Notes: a model not told the origin generated them from the letters alone. A stretch of 64,000 nucleotides of DNA from Brachynemurus nebulosus (GCA_035578155.1 JAPWDM010000008.1:7185847-7249846), one strand, 5' to 3'. Counted from the stretch's first letter, positions 11,847 through 23,704 are shown. Program-made: numbers and translations.

Positions 11847-11855
<9 letters not shown>
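10839..11855. mobile_element. MITE with GTGAG(T)6 termini, host of a nested insertion
   Basis: Inverted blocks lie at 10835-10868 versus 11826-11855 (sharing ttaagaagaaaagtg) and at 10897-10939 versus 11760-11803 (sharing gagttttttgagagttgcca). The same terminal block recurs beside (TA)n tracts at 20636-20745 and 24620-24668, so it is a dispersed family. It has no coding content of its own; the frames at 10842-11434 come from the CTTGGT repeats of the nested element. Confidence 0.6.
10967..11393. mobile_element. hAT-like element with CTTGGT repeat arms, perfect 8-bp TSD
   Basis: The termini tagtgatgagcaaa and tttgctcatcacta are inverted. The target duplication tactggaa is perfect (10959-10966 and 11394-11401). 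Both arms are made of repeated tcttgg or ccaaga units in opposite orientation, so the whole 427 bp can fold back. No coding sequence. The 8-bp duplication and TAGTGATG end place it with hAT elements. Confidence 0.88.

Positions 11856-11912
<57 letters not shown>
11849..11912. repeat. (TA)n microsatellite
   Basis: About 32 perfect TA units at the edge of the GTGAG(T)6 MITE. Confidence 0.95.
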
Positions 11913-11919
<7 letters not shown>

Positions 11920-12685
11920 CGCATTATCTTGTCCAGCAGAAGACTGCTAATGCAAAAGGAAGGAAGATCACCTATCTGACAAACGATCCCTTTCCCACAA
12001 AAGCGACTTATTTAGAAAACATTGTTTTGTCAGTGTGTTTGAAATTTTTAAATAAACTTGGTTCATTCCGTGGTATTCGTCCTACATATTCAATTGCGTT
12101 ATATGCTATAATTATAATTGAAAAGTTAACTTATCGCCTTTACGAATATAATGTAAGGCGTTTTTACACGATATTACCCATGTACCATCAGTTAAGTCCC
12201 TTAACAAAAATTATGAACTAATTTTATTAAATTTTTCAAAATTTCGATTTTTTAGATCGATTTCACAGAATTGACTTTTAGTCGATTTTTTTAATTTCGA
12301 TTTGAATCGATCCAAGAATCGATCTTTTTTTGGAAAATCGACATCTCTAATCGATCACAGGTTTATAAAGCAAAAAAAAAACTAATATGTTGACAAATAT
12401 GGCGGTTAAATGAGGTTGAATTTAAAATTGTCTATATTATTGACTGATGTTATATTTGTTGTTATAAGTATTGTTAGAATATTTTATTAATAAATAGCCT
12501 CAAATTACAATAAAAATCGCATACGTCGATATTAAAAAATATCCATTTCCACCGACACTCTGTAGATTATAAAATATGTTAACAAATATGGCGATTTTAC
12601 TTTAAAAAAAATTATATGTATTCCATCTTTTATATGGTACTTGGATTTAACAGCATTGTACTATAAAAATAATAATAGTTTTGAC

Positions 12686-13197
12686 AATGGGGTATTTGAC
12701 AGTAGTTGAAAAAATATCTATTTTGATTTTTAAATAATTGCTCGAGTCATAATGATACTGAATATTGCTTTTTTACAAGTTATTTCATTCAAAAATATAA
12801 AAATTTTAATTAAATAAAATTACAAAATTTACGTTAAAAATGACGTAATCAAAAACATCAAGCAAAAGCAGCTTACGTCACAAGCTCGTTCGAATATGTA
12901 GGTATTATATTTGTAGTTAGGAAAAAAACTGTTTACTTTTTTGGTAACTATGAAAAAAATTTTTAATTATTAATTTTCATTACTAGACCTACTACTACTA
13001 CTCAATGTTTTAGAGCCAATGACGTCATACGATTTGACGTCACAGAAAGCATCGTTTTGGCGATCTTTTTAAAAACTGAAATTTGATCCGTGATTTTTAT
13101 TAAAAATATAAAATAATTTAAAAATGTGTATTATGAGTTTAGTAAGAAGTAATAAACATACTAAGATGGTTTTTAAAAAATTGTCAAATACTCCATT
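12686..13197. mobile_element. MITE with GGGGTATTTGAC termini, copy 2
   Basis: The left end caatggggtatttgacagta and the right end gtcaaatactccatt are inverted. The interior resembles the element at 2974-3523. No coding region. The 12357-12685 stretch before it is AT-rich with no feature I can support. Confidence 0.6.
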
Positions 13198-13232
13198 AAA
13201 AATAATTTAAAAAGTATAAAATAAAAAAGGCT

Positions 13233-14120
13233 TTTGAATTCTTAGGCTATTGACTATGTAGTTGAATAAGGAACTAATTCGTAACAGGTGGATGTTCCAG
13301 AAATTACAGAAGGAGATGTCCAAAACGATGTTGATGAAGATATTGATATTGAATTTGAAAACATTATGGGAGAAATATAATAGGTACATTTAATTTTTTT
13401 TTAAAAATAGAACTGTAATTTAGTACAATATTAAAGTATCTTTTTGTACCTGAGATCATATGAATATCAAAATTTTTAGCAAATAATTTTATCGTTACCT
13501 CTGATAAAGCAGAAATAATTTTTGTACTCAATAAAAATAATTTTTTTGTGTAAAAATTACAAATAATATGGTATAAAAGTCAAAAGAAATAAAATTGTAA
13601 AAAAGTAGGTAAATTTGAACGACTGTATCTCAGCCGGTTTTTATCCAAAATATTTTGATCGGTCACCATTCTGACGGGAATTACATCAGCTTTCTTTTTT
13701 GTGAACCAATCCCTATACCTAAATTCACTCAGAAAAAAGTACTACTCAAAAATTTTACAAAAAAGAAAAATTGAAAAATTTGAGCTTTTCTTTAAATAGT
13801 TTTTTTTGACTTATTTTGTTGAGAAAAAAGCTTTTTGAGTTCATAAAGTGCCATTTCGATAGGAAATTTAATTCTCTACAAAAACTCATATTATGTGCAT
13901 TTACGAAAAATGCAGTTTTTGAGTTATAGTTAAAAAACGTAAGCGTCGATAGGTTTACGCCGTTCGTAAAAACGCACGCCTAAATTTAATAGCACTTTGT
14001 GAATTTATCATCTTTGGGGTACAACTGAACATATGAAACAATAAAACACCTGTTACAAATTAGTTCCTTTTCCCCCTGTTTTTTTGTACATAGCCAATAG
14101 CCTATCTAAGAATTGAACAA
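13233..14120. mobile_element. Inverted-repeat element with a possible captured exon
   Basis: The left arm 13233-13283 and right arm 14043-14120 are inverted (ggaactaatt and gtaacaggtg are shared), with a small insertion in the right arm. Between them, 13284-13380 reads as a short acidic open frame (listed separately). The middle (13610-13960) contains gactgtatctcagccggttt, a repeat-like stretch. The class is uncertain. Confidence 0.5.
13284..13380 (+). other. Possible last exon or coding scrap, acidic
   Basis: After an acceptor-like aacag at about 13274-13278, a frame reads VPEITEGDVQNDVDEDIDIE and then FENIMGEI and a stop, a plausible acidic protein C-terminus. Its low-Lys, high-Asp/Glu composition is unlike the random AT-rich frames around it. 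No upstream exon is recognised. It lies just inside an inverted-repeat element, so it may belong to a transposon gene or a captured host exon. I cannot name the product. Confidence 0.25.
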
Positions 14121-14874
14121 ATCTAAGTATTTTGTGAAAGATCCTACATCTAAACATATTGTAGTAAATAGTAATGTTTAAATGAAATTACTTATTTATT
14201 GTTTAAAATATTATCTCGGTAAGCTATTTTTTTACATACAGCTGTACAAAATTTTGTACTTTATACACGTCTGTGTGCAAAATACCATAGCTTACTAAAC
14301 TTTCATCAATTTTTATATTGTATATTATATTAAAACAAATGTACAAATGTTTTACCTAACAACTGAATGTTGGAATTTGTTTTTAATAAAATTAAAATTC
14401 TGTAATTTTAATGTATAGTATTTATACCATATTTATATTATTTATTGTGAATTTTATATTAGTCGTAGATAAAGTACAGTATGTAACTCGGTTGTAAGGC
14501 ATAATATGCAACTTACGACTTTAAAGAACAGAATAATATGTTTTCTGCTCAGTGTAAATAACAATGTTATCAGTAGTAGCGATTACAAGAACAGTCTCAC
14601 CACTGGTTAAAACAGTTCCAAAACTTGTTATTTACCGATGAACAGGTTCAAACATAAAATTTGTAAAGCCAACATTTTTTAAAGTTTAATATATTGTAAA
14701 CGATTTTTTTTATTTTTGTGACTCAATAAACTTTTAGAACTAAAATATATATTAATTTTTAATTCTTTTCCCCCAAATATAACAGGTAAATATTTTTTAT
14801 TCAAAAATATGAAAAGTACGATAAACTGGCCTTTGGTACGATTTGTGAGTATTGAATAGATAGAGGCAATAGAT
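14121..14874. other. AT-rich gap without recognised feature
   Basis: No gene, terminal repeat or conserved block was recognised on either strand. Several AATAAA-like words occur but cannot be tied to a transcript. Confidence 0.5.
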
Positions 14875-15425
14875 GATATGAAAACGAAATTTAACTCTTG
14901 AAAATTGTTACTGAAAAATACTGTAAAATTTAATTCAGCCGTGACATAATCAAACCTTGACTATGCTACAACTGCGACTTCTAAATTATGAAAATCATCA
15001 ATTCGAAATACCAAAACATTTCTTATCGACGTGTCTTAAAGATAATAGCACACAACTTGAGTCAGAAAAATTTGACTTGAGAGAACTGCAATTCTAGTAA
15101 CAAATTTAACTCAAGTGACATTGCAACTCGAGTTATAAAAAATTTGAGTCAATTGAATCAACTTACATTTATAACTTACAATTTGTTAGACTGCGTTCAA
15201 CTCGAGTTCTATGATTAATATGAGTCATAAGTGTCATACGTATATACATAAATTTGAGTTTACAAGCATTTTCATTTTAAATGCAAAATGTATTCAAATT
15301 TCCATTTTAAATACAAAATAGAAAATGGTTTGACCGAACTTATTTAAAATAGAAAATGCAAAATGCCATTTTGTATTTTAAATACATATTTAAAATGAAA
15401 TCATTTTAAATAGTTCCCAGCCCTG
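14875..15425. mobile_element. AAAATGG-motif element, one-ended copy
   Basis: It matches the right part of the element at 21826-23096, starting at gatatgaaaacgaaatttaa and ending with ttcccagccctg. Near the end the motif attttaaat/aaaatgg is repeated in both orientations. The left end is missing here. Confidence 0.6.
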
Positions 15426-15639
15426 GAGAAATGGAAGATCAAAGTTTAAGGCGGAATGATTGATTTCCAGTTCACTTATGACGTCAACTATCCGGACAAT
15501 TAGACTCCGAGTGTCTTTTATACAATATTTTTTTAATTAACTTATGTTAAATTACTTAAATAAGAACCTAAATATTTTTCAAAAAAATATTTTTATTGCA
15601 AAACAATACTATCAAAGTACTGTCAAATTTTGGACCCGA

Positions 15640-16306
15640 CCCAAACTTTAAGGGGATGGTGGTGGGGCGACAAAACAATAAAACTTTTCCAAACCGGTTG
15701 GAAATAATGTTTCGGTCAATTATCTACAACATATCCAATATTCAGTTTTCTAGGTTGATTTGGAGGGAGTAGAGGGGGAAAAAGTGTTTTGGCTGGATCT
15801 AACACGCCCACAGCCCCCTACAATTAACGTAGAGGATTGAAATTTGCTATGCTGATAGAGTTCGTACCTAGGATGTGCTTTTTGGAGGTTTTAATATTTT
15901 ACCCCCGACCCCCGCCATTTTTAAGCTACAATTCCATACTTTTATCCAAATAAACTTAGAGGGCTGAAATTTTGTATTCGGATTGAGTTGGTATCAAGGG
16001 GATGCCTTTTGGGGGTTTCAACTTTTAGCCCTTACCCCCACCATTTTTATACTAAAAAACATGATTTTTCTTGTTTTTTAGCAGTTTTGTTCGGATCAAA
16101 ATCTCCCCAAATAAATCTAGAGAGCTGAAATTTTATGTATTGGTTAAGTTAGTAGCCAGCCACTGCTTTTTGGAGGTTTCAACTTTTAACCCTTACCCCC
16201 ACGATTTTTACGCCAATATTTCCATGATTTTTTCTTTTTTTCTAACACGCCTAGAGACTCTCTGAGTAAAATTAGAGGGTTGAATATTGTATCTATATTC
16301 AGTTAA
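15640..16306. repeat. Diverged tandem array, period about 130 bp (left part)
   Basis: Units contain gctttttggaggtttcaact followed by a run such as cttacccccacc and then a gagggctgaaatttt block. At least four degenerate copies can be read. The array resumes at 17232 after a piggyBac-like insertion. The open frame 16071-16265 is part of it and is judged non-coding. Confidence 0.65.
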
Positions 16307-17231
16307 CCCTAGAATCATACGTACACGTCAAAACGACGTACGAACTTCTCTACCTGCTCCAATACTACGACTTGTTGTTACTTGTTTGCCGTGAGATTTC
16401 TGTTATCTAATTTATTTGTTATTATAACACACCACATATATTTTTTTTGTTTATAGTCATTGTCGTTTTGTTTGTATTGAAATAGTGTCCGTCAAAAGGA
16501 CGTCGATGTATGATTAACGTATGTTTTTTTTGATGATTTTGTACACTACATATAAAAGTTTTCCTAATTTTTTTTAAATTTATTAAAGATATGGATGTTA
16601 TAATTAATTTATTCAATGATTATGATAATGTGAAAGATGATTACAGTTGTTAGACTTATAGAGACGACATAATACTGAAGTTTTAATATATTGAATCGAA
16701 AACTAAAGAATGCATTTCGAATGACTTAATTTATTTTGTGGAAAATATTTTAATTTCGAATGAACAATTTATTTTGTGGAAAATATTTTAATTTTTATTA
16801 TTTTTTGAGATCTTATTGGAAAAATTACCAACAAATTTTAGAAAATTTACAAATGTGCCTAATGGGGAAATAACTACATATCTATAGGAATATCTATGAC
16901 TGAGAAATTTCACATTCTGTAAAGTCACACATGTCCACTGACTCATAATAATTCATAAATTAATTATTACAATTGATGTATTTATCTATTTTTTAATTTT
17001 TATAATGAAAATATGCTTTGATAAAAAGATTAAAAAAATTAATAAATATTTACATTAAGAAATTTTTCCAAATCTAATTTTTTTAAATATTTTGTTCGCT
17101 TTTGTAGTATTGTCATGTAAAAAAAATGTTTTTTGCAAATAAACTCTAAAACTCTCCGTAAAAAGTCCATCCGTCAAAACGACGTCGATGTATGATTAAC
17201 GTTTCTCGTAGACTAACGTATGATTCTAGGG
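16307..17231. mobile_element. piggyBac-like non-autonomous element, TTAA-flanked
   Basis: It is flanked by TTAA on both sides (16303-16306 and 17232-17235). The termini are a perfect 16-bp inverted repeat, CCCTAGAATCATACGT. The CCCTAGAA end and TTAA target are the hallmark of piggyBac elements. Subterminal blocks with cgtcaaaacgacgt occur near both ends and once internally (16488-16523). A 20-codon frame at about 16591 begins MDVIINLFNDYD and may be a trace of a transposase start. The element is only 925 bp, so it needs a transposase supplied in trans. Confidence 0.88.
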
Positions 17232-17310
17232 TTAATATCGAGGGTGTGCCTTTTAGAGATTCCACATTACCGTGCCCCCCACTTTTCCCATTTTACAACG
17301 GAATTCAATA
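17232..17310. repeat. Diverged tandem array (right part)
   Basis: It continues the ~130-bp array interrupted at 16306: a taatatcgagggtgtgcctt block followed by a cccccca run, matching the other units. Confidence 0.55.
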
Positions 17311-17354
17311 GCGTTGTTATATGTGGTTAAATGTGATTTATTTTAATACTAATA

Positions 17355-18436
17355 GGGTAAGAGACCCGATGACCGATCACTATTTTTAGCTGTATCATTA
17401 AATTAGCTTAAAAAAATTAAAAAATAAACAAAACACCCATTTTTTTTTTCTTAATAAGTATGAAACCAAGTTTTTTTAATCCAATAGATATGTTTTTAAG
17501 AAAATATAACCCAAAAATTTTGATTTATTAATGATTTTGTTTTATAATTTGTTGACGTCTATTAAAAAGCATACAGAAAATATTAACCTCCATTGAAAGA
17601 TCAATACACTTACCCCTATCAAAAATCACATTAGTAATCGGACTACTAATGTACATCAGTACAGTAGTAAATTTTATACTATCGAATATTTGAACCATTC
17701 TCTTTCAGTCACTTTGACACTCTATCCACTACAAGAGGTCAGTCTGTGTCATAGAGTATCACAGAATGACACCTTGTGAAACATAGCAGCAATGACAGAA
17801 GGGTTTAAATATTCGATAAAATAAACCACTAAAATACTGTATTTTCTTTCGCCATCTATAATTTTGCTTTAAAAAACATTGTGTACATTGTGACATGATT
17901 CTAACTTACCTATACGCCATTGTGAATTTTTAAACAGTTAAATTGACGATAGATGACGTCAAAAATGTTTATAAAATAGATATGGAATATCTGTGTGATT
18001 CTCAAAATACCCAACTCGAAAACTTGGATCCCAACAAGAATCAGTCATACAAATAATATTTAACACATATAAAATTTAATTCAGCTATCCTAATCTCTTA
18101 AGTGGACTAATAACAATTATTTGTATACTTTTATTATGCTAATAACTTTAAAAATTCGGTGAAAAATGTTACAATTTATAACCCATGTGTTTTGAAAAAT
18201 GATCATCCACCATATTAAAAATTCATGAATTCAACAAAAATTGTTATATATATATATGTATTTCTTAAATTAAGTGAGGAGACATTAAATGTGATGTGAA
18301 TTTAAATTGAAAAATAATCATTGTATTAACAATAATTTTTTTTATCAAAGGTTTCTTTCAGAAATAACTTCATTAAAATATAAATGTCAAAACTGATCGG
18401 ACTTATAACCCCGATCGACAATGGGGTCTTTTACCC
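17355..18436. mobile_element. TA-flanked element with GGGTAA(A/G)AGACCC termini
   Basis: The left end gggtaagagacccgatgacc and the right end, reversed, gggtaaaagaccccattgtc are inverted, with TA outside both ends (17353-17354 and 18437-18438). About 1.08 kb, no recognisable transposase. The TA flank suggests a mariner-like or related MITE. The small frame at 18421-18609 overlaps its end and is judged spurious. Confidence 0.6.
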
Positions 18437-18944
18437 TACCAGTAGGCATAGTAAATTTAAAAAAAAGTGAACTGTTATACTTAATTAACGTAATAAATTT
18501 TGTAATTAATAAAATGTTATTAATATCAGTTTTTATTTATAAAATAAGAATTTTGGATTTTTTGGAAAGAAAAAATATATTCATAAAGGCCTTCCAGTTC
18601 ACTATTTAAGGTCCTTTTTTAATATTTAAAAATAAAACACAAAGGCAATTGGCGGGTAACCATGGGTAGGAAAGCCCTCGTACGAATTGTGTTGGCTTTT
18701 TTCCTGCTAACTGCTATCGGCATAAAATTGAAATTTACTGATGAGATTCAACCCTTAAAAACTTAAACCCTTGTTTTAAAGCCCCGATCAGGCGGACACT
18801 CATCATCAGTTTTGAAAACACCAAAATGACAATCCGCCTGTACCCTTTCAACCACATTTTGATATCTTGAAAGTACCGAAGATGAAGCGAAAAATTCGAC
18901 TCCCATGATGGGGCCCCGCTGCTCACATCGTTTTATTTTATATT
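18437..18944. other. Gap with no supported gene
   Basis: Unique AT-rich DNA. The 18735-18926 minus-strand open frame is short, lacks a homologous copy elsewhere in the window and has no recognisable domain. Confidence 0.4.
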
Positions 18945-19345
18945 ATATAGACTAATTATATAAATGTATAATTAAAGCAACCAGATACGACCAGGATATT
19001 ATCGGATAGTATTCTGTAATCTAGTAATCAATGCAATAACCGATGGTATCAGTAGTAACGTTTTCAAATAATTATTGTAAAAATATAATATTGATAATAA
19101 AATTTTACTTTTATGAGAAGAAACTGCAAAATTTTGAAAGAAAGTGGTATTCGCTTTATTTTCAAAATACGTACGTATACGAATTATGTCCTGCGATAAT
19201 TATCGTCACATTTGCTCAAAAACTGACATTATATTGTATTCCTTAAATCTCACCCGTCTCACATTGTTATCTGCTTCAAGAAAAATGTTTACAAAGTGGC
19301 TTTACGCTTTGTCTAGAAATATAATAGTGTTCATTGGTCAGTGGT
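18945..19345. repeat. Dispersed repeat (inverted copy at 61745-62150)
   Basis: About 400 bp are shared in opposite orientation with 61745-62150, including cttcaagaaaaatgtttaca and gtctagaaatataatag. This copy is uninterrupted around 18950-18985, where the other copy carries an insertion, so it is an internal empty site. The frames at 19043-19356 belong to it and are not conserved as protein. Confidence 0.8.
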
Positions 19346-19555
19346 ATCAAATTTAAACGTTAATTTTTTGACAAAAATGATACAATTTCTTTTTTTTTTT
19401 TTTAAATTTTTATTGTGATAAACTGATACAACTTATGCAATTTGTATACATACAATACATACTACTATACATCCATATAATTTTCACAGAAAGACAGCAA
19501 CAAAGTACTTAAACAATCTAAAATTAAATGAATTTTTGGAAACAGGATTTTTGAT

Positions 19556-19850
19556 AATAGGGTACTTGACTGAAGTTACAAAAATATTCTAAAAGCATTG
19601 TTTTTCCATATCAGTTAAGTGATTTTTTTATTTTTATTTTCGACAGATTTTATAAAAATTCATCAAAAAAAATAACCCTACAATTTTAAATGAGAAAAAG
19701 GCGGAAAAAACACCTCACTATAGTGACGTCACAGTTTGAAGCAACTAAACGTCAATGTCAACATTTATAACTTCAAAACTTTGATTATATACATAAAATG
19801 TGAAAGTAAAAGCAAGTATTTATTAGAATTCTGGCCGATTATTATTACTA
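19556..19850. repeat. Left half of a MITE (full copy at 47837-48406)
   Basis: The sequence from taatagggtacttgactgaa onward, including gtgacgtcacagtttgaagc, matches the left half of the 47.8-kb element. The right half is absent here; a complete right half occurs at 24755-25033. Confidence 0.75.
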
Positions 19851-19859
19851 TAGGCTGGG

Positions 19860-19935
19860 TGCGTGATGGCAACGACATCTATAATATACATTTTTCCGGG
19901 CTCATTAACGAATATAAATAATGGTAACCGTGGAA
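19860..19935. repeat. Short dispersed repeat (inverted copy at 28805-28900)
   Basis: Contains ccgggctcattaacgaatat, found in reverse complement next to 28855. Confidence 0.7.
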
Positions 19936-20547
19936 ATAAATAAATTTAAAATATTTTTAAACAAACCGTAAAATCTGAATACAAATGTTTCCTATTTGCT
20001 AATAAATTTGAACAATTTGATTTGTTCAGTTTGAACAATAAAATACTGGATGAAGTATAACAGTTATATTAAAAAAAGTAATTAAACAATTTTCGACGTT
20101 AATATGGATATAATTATCAACACAGTATTTCCTTCCAACCTCGGACTATGCAGAGGAAAAAGTTGCTGGTGCCGGTGAAGTACGTCAGGGAAATTCGAGA
20201 ATTAAGAAATGCTGGCATAAGTCATTTAGTTCAATGTAGAGTCATAAGACAAACATCAATAACTTCTTATGAAACATTATTTCATGTGACTATGTCAGTT
20301 AAAATACATAAAATATTTTTAATTCTGTATTTATGGATTGACGTGTAGACGTTAATACTGTTGACAGATAAATAAGGAATGACATATTAGTTGCAACTGC
20401 GTTTATAATCAAAGTGAATCAATGTAAATATTTTTATTTAATATTTTTTATTATACTATAAACACATATGAGACCGTATTAATGCTTGTTTTCTCCACTA
20501 CTCACGCTGCAATCGATTTAATTGTCCCCACCATATACTTCGCACGC

Positions 20548-20551
<4 letters not shown>
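19936..20551. other. Gap with no supported gene
   Basis: AT-rich. The frame at 20148-20348 (containing REIRELRNAGISHL) is less skewed than its surroundings but short and without a recognised domain or copy elsewhere, so it is not called. Confidence 0.35.

Positions 20552-20635
<84 letters not shown>
20552..20635. repeat. (TA)n microsatellite abutting a MITE end
   Basis: About 42 perfect TA units end directly at ccgtgtgagtttttcgggag, the terminal block of the MITE seen at 10839-11855. The tyrosine-isoleucine open frame over it is an artefact. Confidence 0.95.
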
Positions 20636-20637
<2 letters not shown>

Positions 20638-20780
20638 GTGTGAGTTTTTCGGGAGTTGCCATTTTTATTACAGCCAAACCGTTGATTTAATCGAAAAATT
20701 GTTCAAATAAGAGTTGTAGATATCGACGGGGGCAACCAATTGCGATAATCAGGAGCTTTATAGCTCTTGTGGTTTTCGAG
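20636..20780. mobile_element. One end of the GTGAG(T)n MITE
   Basis: Matches 11690-11800 in reverse complement, including ttgttcaaataagagttgta. Only one end is seen, set against the (TA)n tract. Confidence 0.7.
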
Positions 20781-21058
20781 ATACGATACAAACTTACCTT
20801 TTTTTAAATGGAATAGTATACTTATTTGTTGATAAAAATTATTCAATAAAGCAACAATAACCAAAAATAAAAAAATAAAAATTTTTATTTTAAATTTTTT
20901 TTTCAAATTTTAGAACTTTCGCGCTTAAAAGTGATTTATTTAAGTGAATTTTGGTAAGTTTAAGAGCACCTACTTCAAACAGGCCTTCAATATTACGGAA
21001 AGTAGCAAGCGGTAATTGTATTTATTTTACATAGATGGCTTTACCGTATAGGTTTATC

Positions 21059-21389
21059 TAGACTCCCTATAATAAATAGAGTCGTGACATGTGTTCTCAA
21101 CGCTGATTGGCACCGGCATTTTCTGTCCACAGTTTGCATAAAATACATTAGAAATAAATTAAATATTAACAAAAATCTGAAAAAATCATTTAGTTTAACC
21201 TAGAAAGAATAATTAAATTAAAAATTTTTAATTGTTCAGTAATTCATAACTTATTAACAATAATTATGTACTCAAAAATATTTACTCAATATTTACAAAG
21301 CATGTGATCAAGCAATTTTGAAGCTTGCCGCTCTGATTTGGACCGAAAACGAATGACATGTCACGACTGTATTTATTATAGGGACTCTA
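21059..21389. mobile_element. hAT-like MITE (TAGACTCCCTATAA termini), copy 1
   Basis: The ends tagactccctataataaata and, inverted, tatttattatagggactcta enclose 331 bp. The interior matches the better-dated copy at 42419-42729, including gaacgctgattgg-type sequence. The flanks here do not show an 8-bp duplication, so this copy may be older. Confidence 0.75.
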
Positions 21390-21825
21390 CCACACAAATG
21401 ACTAATTTAAAATGTCAGTGTTTTTTTTAAATTTACAATTATTTTGATAATTTATGTAATTCTGTTTTAGGTACTTTATTGGAGTATTTCTAATAACTTA
21501 TTATTGTTCGAGATGACATAACCTCTCCAATTCTTATATTATCCAAGGAATATTTATTGTTATTTTAAAAGGTAACGGTAATTCCACAATTTCAAAATAA
21601 TTATTTACAATGTAAGTAACGAAAATTTTTATTTCATAGGATTCTGTAAAGCTTTGGTTCAGTATGAAGTTAATATAAAATTGCAAAAGGATGGTACTTC
21701 TGTGGAAAAAATTCAAGAAATAGAAATGTTAACGCGAGGAAACTCCCATTAAAAATTTGCCACCCGGGGCTACTGCCCCGCGTGCCCGTAGTGTAAATCT
21801 ACCACTGATTATACGTAACTACCAG

Positions 21826-23096
21826 CAGCGCTGGGAAGAATGGTTCATAGAGTTTACAATAGAAAATGGTTTTCAAAAATGCACTTAAAATACAAAATGG
21901 AAAATGGTTTTGCTGAACATATTTAAAATAAAAAATTGAAAATAGCTATTTAAAATGGATTATAAAATGCCAAATAGGGTTTCCGATCTCTGGCGAAAAA
22001 ATCGATCTTGTGGATCGATTGGAATCGTCAAACCAAAAATCGATGCAGAAGAAAATCGGCTTATAAAAAATCGATCTGACGAAAATCGATTCAATTTTTG
22101 TACTTGCAGAAAATAAAAGATATATAAAAGTTTTAATGAAGTTTCTTATTGGGTCATCACAAATCAGTTTTAATTTTCTTTGAAGATGAACTGCTGAATT
22201 TAATATGAATAAAATAGTTTCCAGTTTGCGTTAAAAGTGACAACAATAGTTGAAATATATTTTACAATAATTTTTAAAAAATATATTTTTACTAAAAATA
22301 TCCTAATTTAAATTGGAAAAGATCGATCTTCGATCCCCTAAATTTTTCACGATCTCTGTATCGATTTACTCTCCAAAGAATCGATTCGAAAAATCGAAGA
22401 TCGGAAACCCTAATGCCAAATACTTTTTTTACTTTAAATTCTATAAATTTTTTTTATCAATATTTAAAAAAAAAGTTAAGAAAATTTTAAACGTACTGAA
22501 ATTAAATAAAGGCAGTCTTTTGAGAAAATCTTGTAAAGCTTACATGATATGAAAACGAAATTTAACTCTTGAAATATTGTAAAATTTAATTCAGCCTTGA
22601 CTTATTCAAACCTTGACTACGCTACAATTGCGACTTCTAAATTATGAAAATCATCTACTTGTAATACAAAACATTTTTTATTGCCGTGTCTTAAAGATAA
22701 CAGTACACAACTTGAGTCAGAAAAGTTTGACTTAAGAGAACTACAACTCTAGTAATAAATTTAACTTCCGTGATTTTGCAACTCCAGTTATAAAAAATTT
22801 GAATCAATTAAATAAACTTACATTTAATTTACAATTTGTTAGACTTCAGATCGTTCAGTTCGAGTTCTATAATTTATGCACATAAATTTGAGTATACATG
22901 CATTTTCATTTTAAATGGAAAATGGATTCAAATTTTCTTTTTAAATACAAAATGGAAAATGGATTCAAAGTTTCTTTTTAAATACAAAATGGAAAATGGT
23001 TTGACCGAACTTATTTAAAATAGAAAATGGAAAATGCCATTTTGTATTTTAAATACATATTTCAAATGAAATCATTTTAAATAGCTCCCAGCCCTG
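21826..23096. mobile_element. AAAATGG-motif fold-back element (host of a hAT insertion)
   Basis: The left end cagcgctgggaag and the right end, reversed, cagggctgggagc are inverted, and both arms repeat aaaatgg/attttaaat-type motifs. A hAT-like element sits inside at 21975-22412. No intact coding frame; frames at 22313-22552 and 22836-23018 are the repeats translated. The flanking 8-mers match only partly. Confidence 0.65.
21975..22412. mobile_element. hAT-like element with ATCGATT arms, perfect 8-bp TSD
   Basis: The ends tagggtttccgatc and gatcggaaaccct(a) are inverted. The target duplication atgccaaa is perfect at 21967-21974 and 22413-22420. Both arms carry repeated ATCGAT words in opposite orientation. 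No coding region. Confidence 0.88.
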
Positions 23097-23700
23097 ATCA
23101 ACAGAAAATTATTTTATTGTAAAATTGTATAACAATTAACAGAAATTATGATTTTTTAATAAAACAGTAATTTGAATTTACATTGCATATTTATTTTTAT
23201 TATTTAATAATTTGACAAAATGTAGAATTTATTTTTTTTGTCGTTCAGCTGGTCCAGCCCTCTTATGGTTAATAACGCCGTCATAGGATCACCTCCACCA
23301 CTGATATGCTTATTCAAGTACATTTGCCTTTTAAAAGGATACTTTTTACAATTGAAAAGAAAGTACGTAAGATACTGAGAACTTCGTTACACTGTTGACA
23401 AATTTCTTCATGTTTCAGAGTCAGTTTACACCCTTTGAAGAAAATTTTTGTACATATTTTATTTGACATTCGTAACTGGCTAACTTCGGTCAGCATTCTT
23501 TTTTCTTTGAACATGTCCTGCGCTTCCCACAAATCCTCTTAACCAAGTTGAGTAAACTTTTGTTTTAAAGATACAACGCAGTTAGAGTTTTTCTAGGTTC
23601 GATCATCACATAGTTCCTTTAGTTTTGCTTAGCATACTTTCGGGATTCTCTAGCCTGTCATATTCAGCAAATGGCACCACCGTATCAATATACTTTTTAC
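23097..23700. other. Gap; possible LINE-derived scraps
   Basis: AT-rich. The minus-strand open frame 23314-23532 (containing HEEICQQCNEVL) may be downstream debris of the reverse-transcriptase relic at 23705-23840, but I see no diagnostic motif. Confidence 0.35.
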
Positions 23701-23704
23701 TATT

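Larger units (their letters stand above)
10581..12349. mobile_element. hAT-like element with ATCGATT motif arms (carries nested elements)
   Basis: The termini tagagatgtcgattt and aaatcgacatctcta are inverted, and each arm repeats AATCGATT-type motifs (10581-10680, 12240-12349). The direct repeat atcgatc flanks it on both sides (10574-10580 and 12350-12356). The TAGAGATG end and near-8-bp duplication are typical of hAT elements. The middle is filled by a second element (10839-11855), itself containing a third (10967-11393), so insertions came in that order. No transposase is present. Confidence 0.75.

Noticed and set aside
20148..20348. 66-codon frame containing REIRELRNAGISHL
   Set aside because: Plausible composition, but short, with no recognised domain, no second copy and no splice evidence.
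20522..20710. Tyr-Ile repeat proteins over (TA)n (also at 24627-24833, 50751-51101, 50787-51042 and 57109-57432)
   Set aside because: Translations of microsatellites; no coding constraint.
21826..23096. hAT-type 8-bp target duplication for the AAAATGG-motif element
   Set aside because: The flanking 8-mers match at only five of eight positions, so no duplication is claimed.
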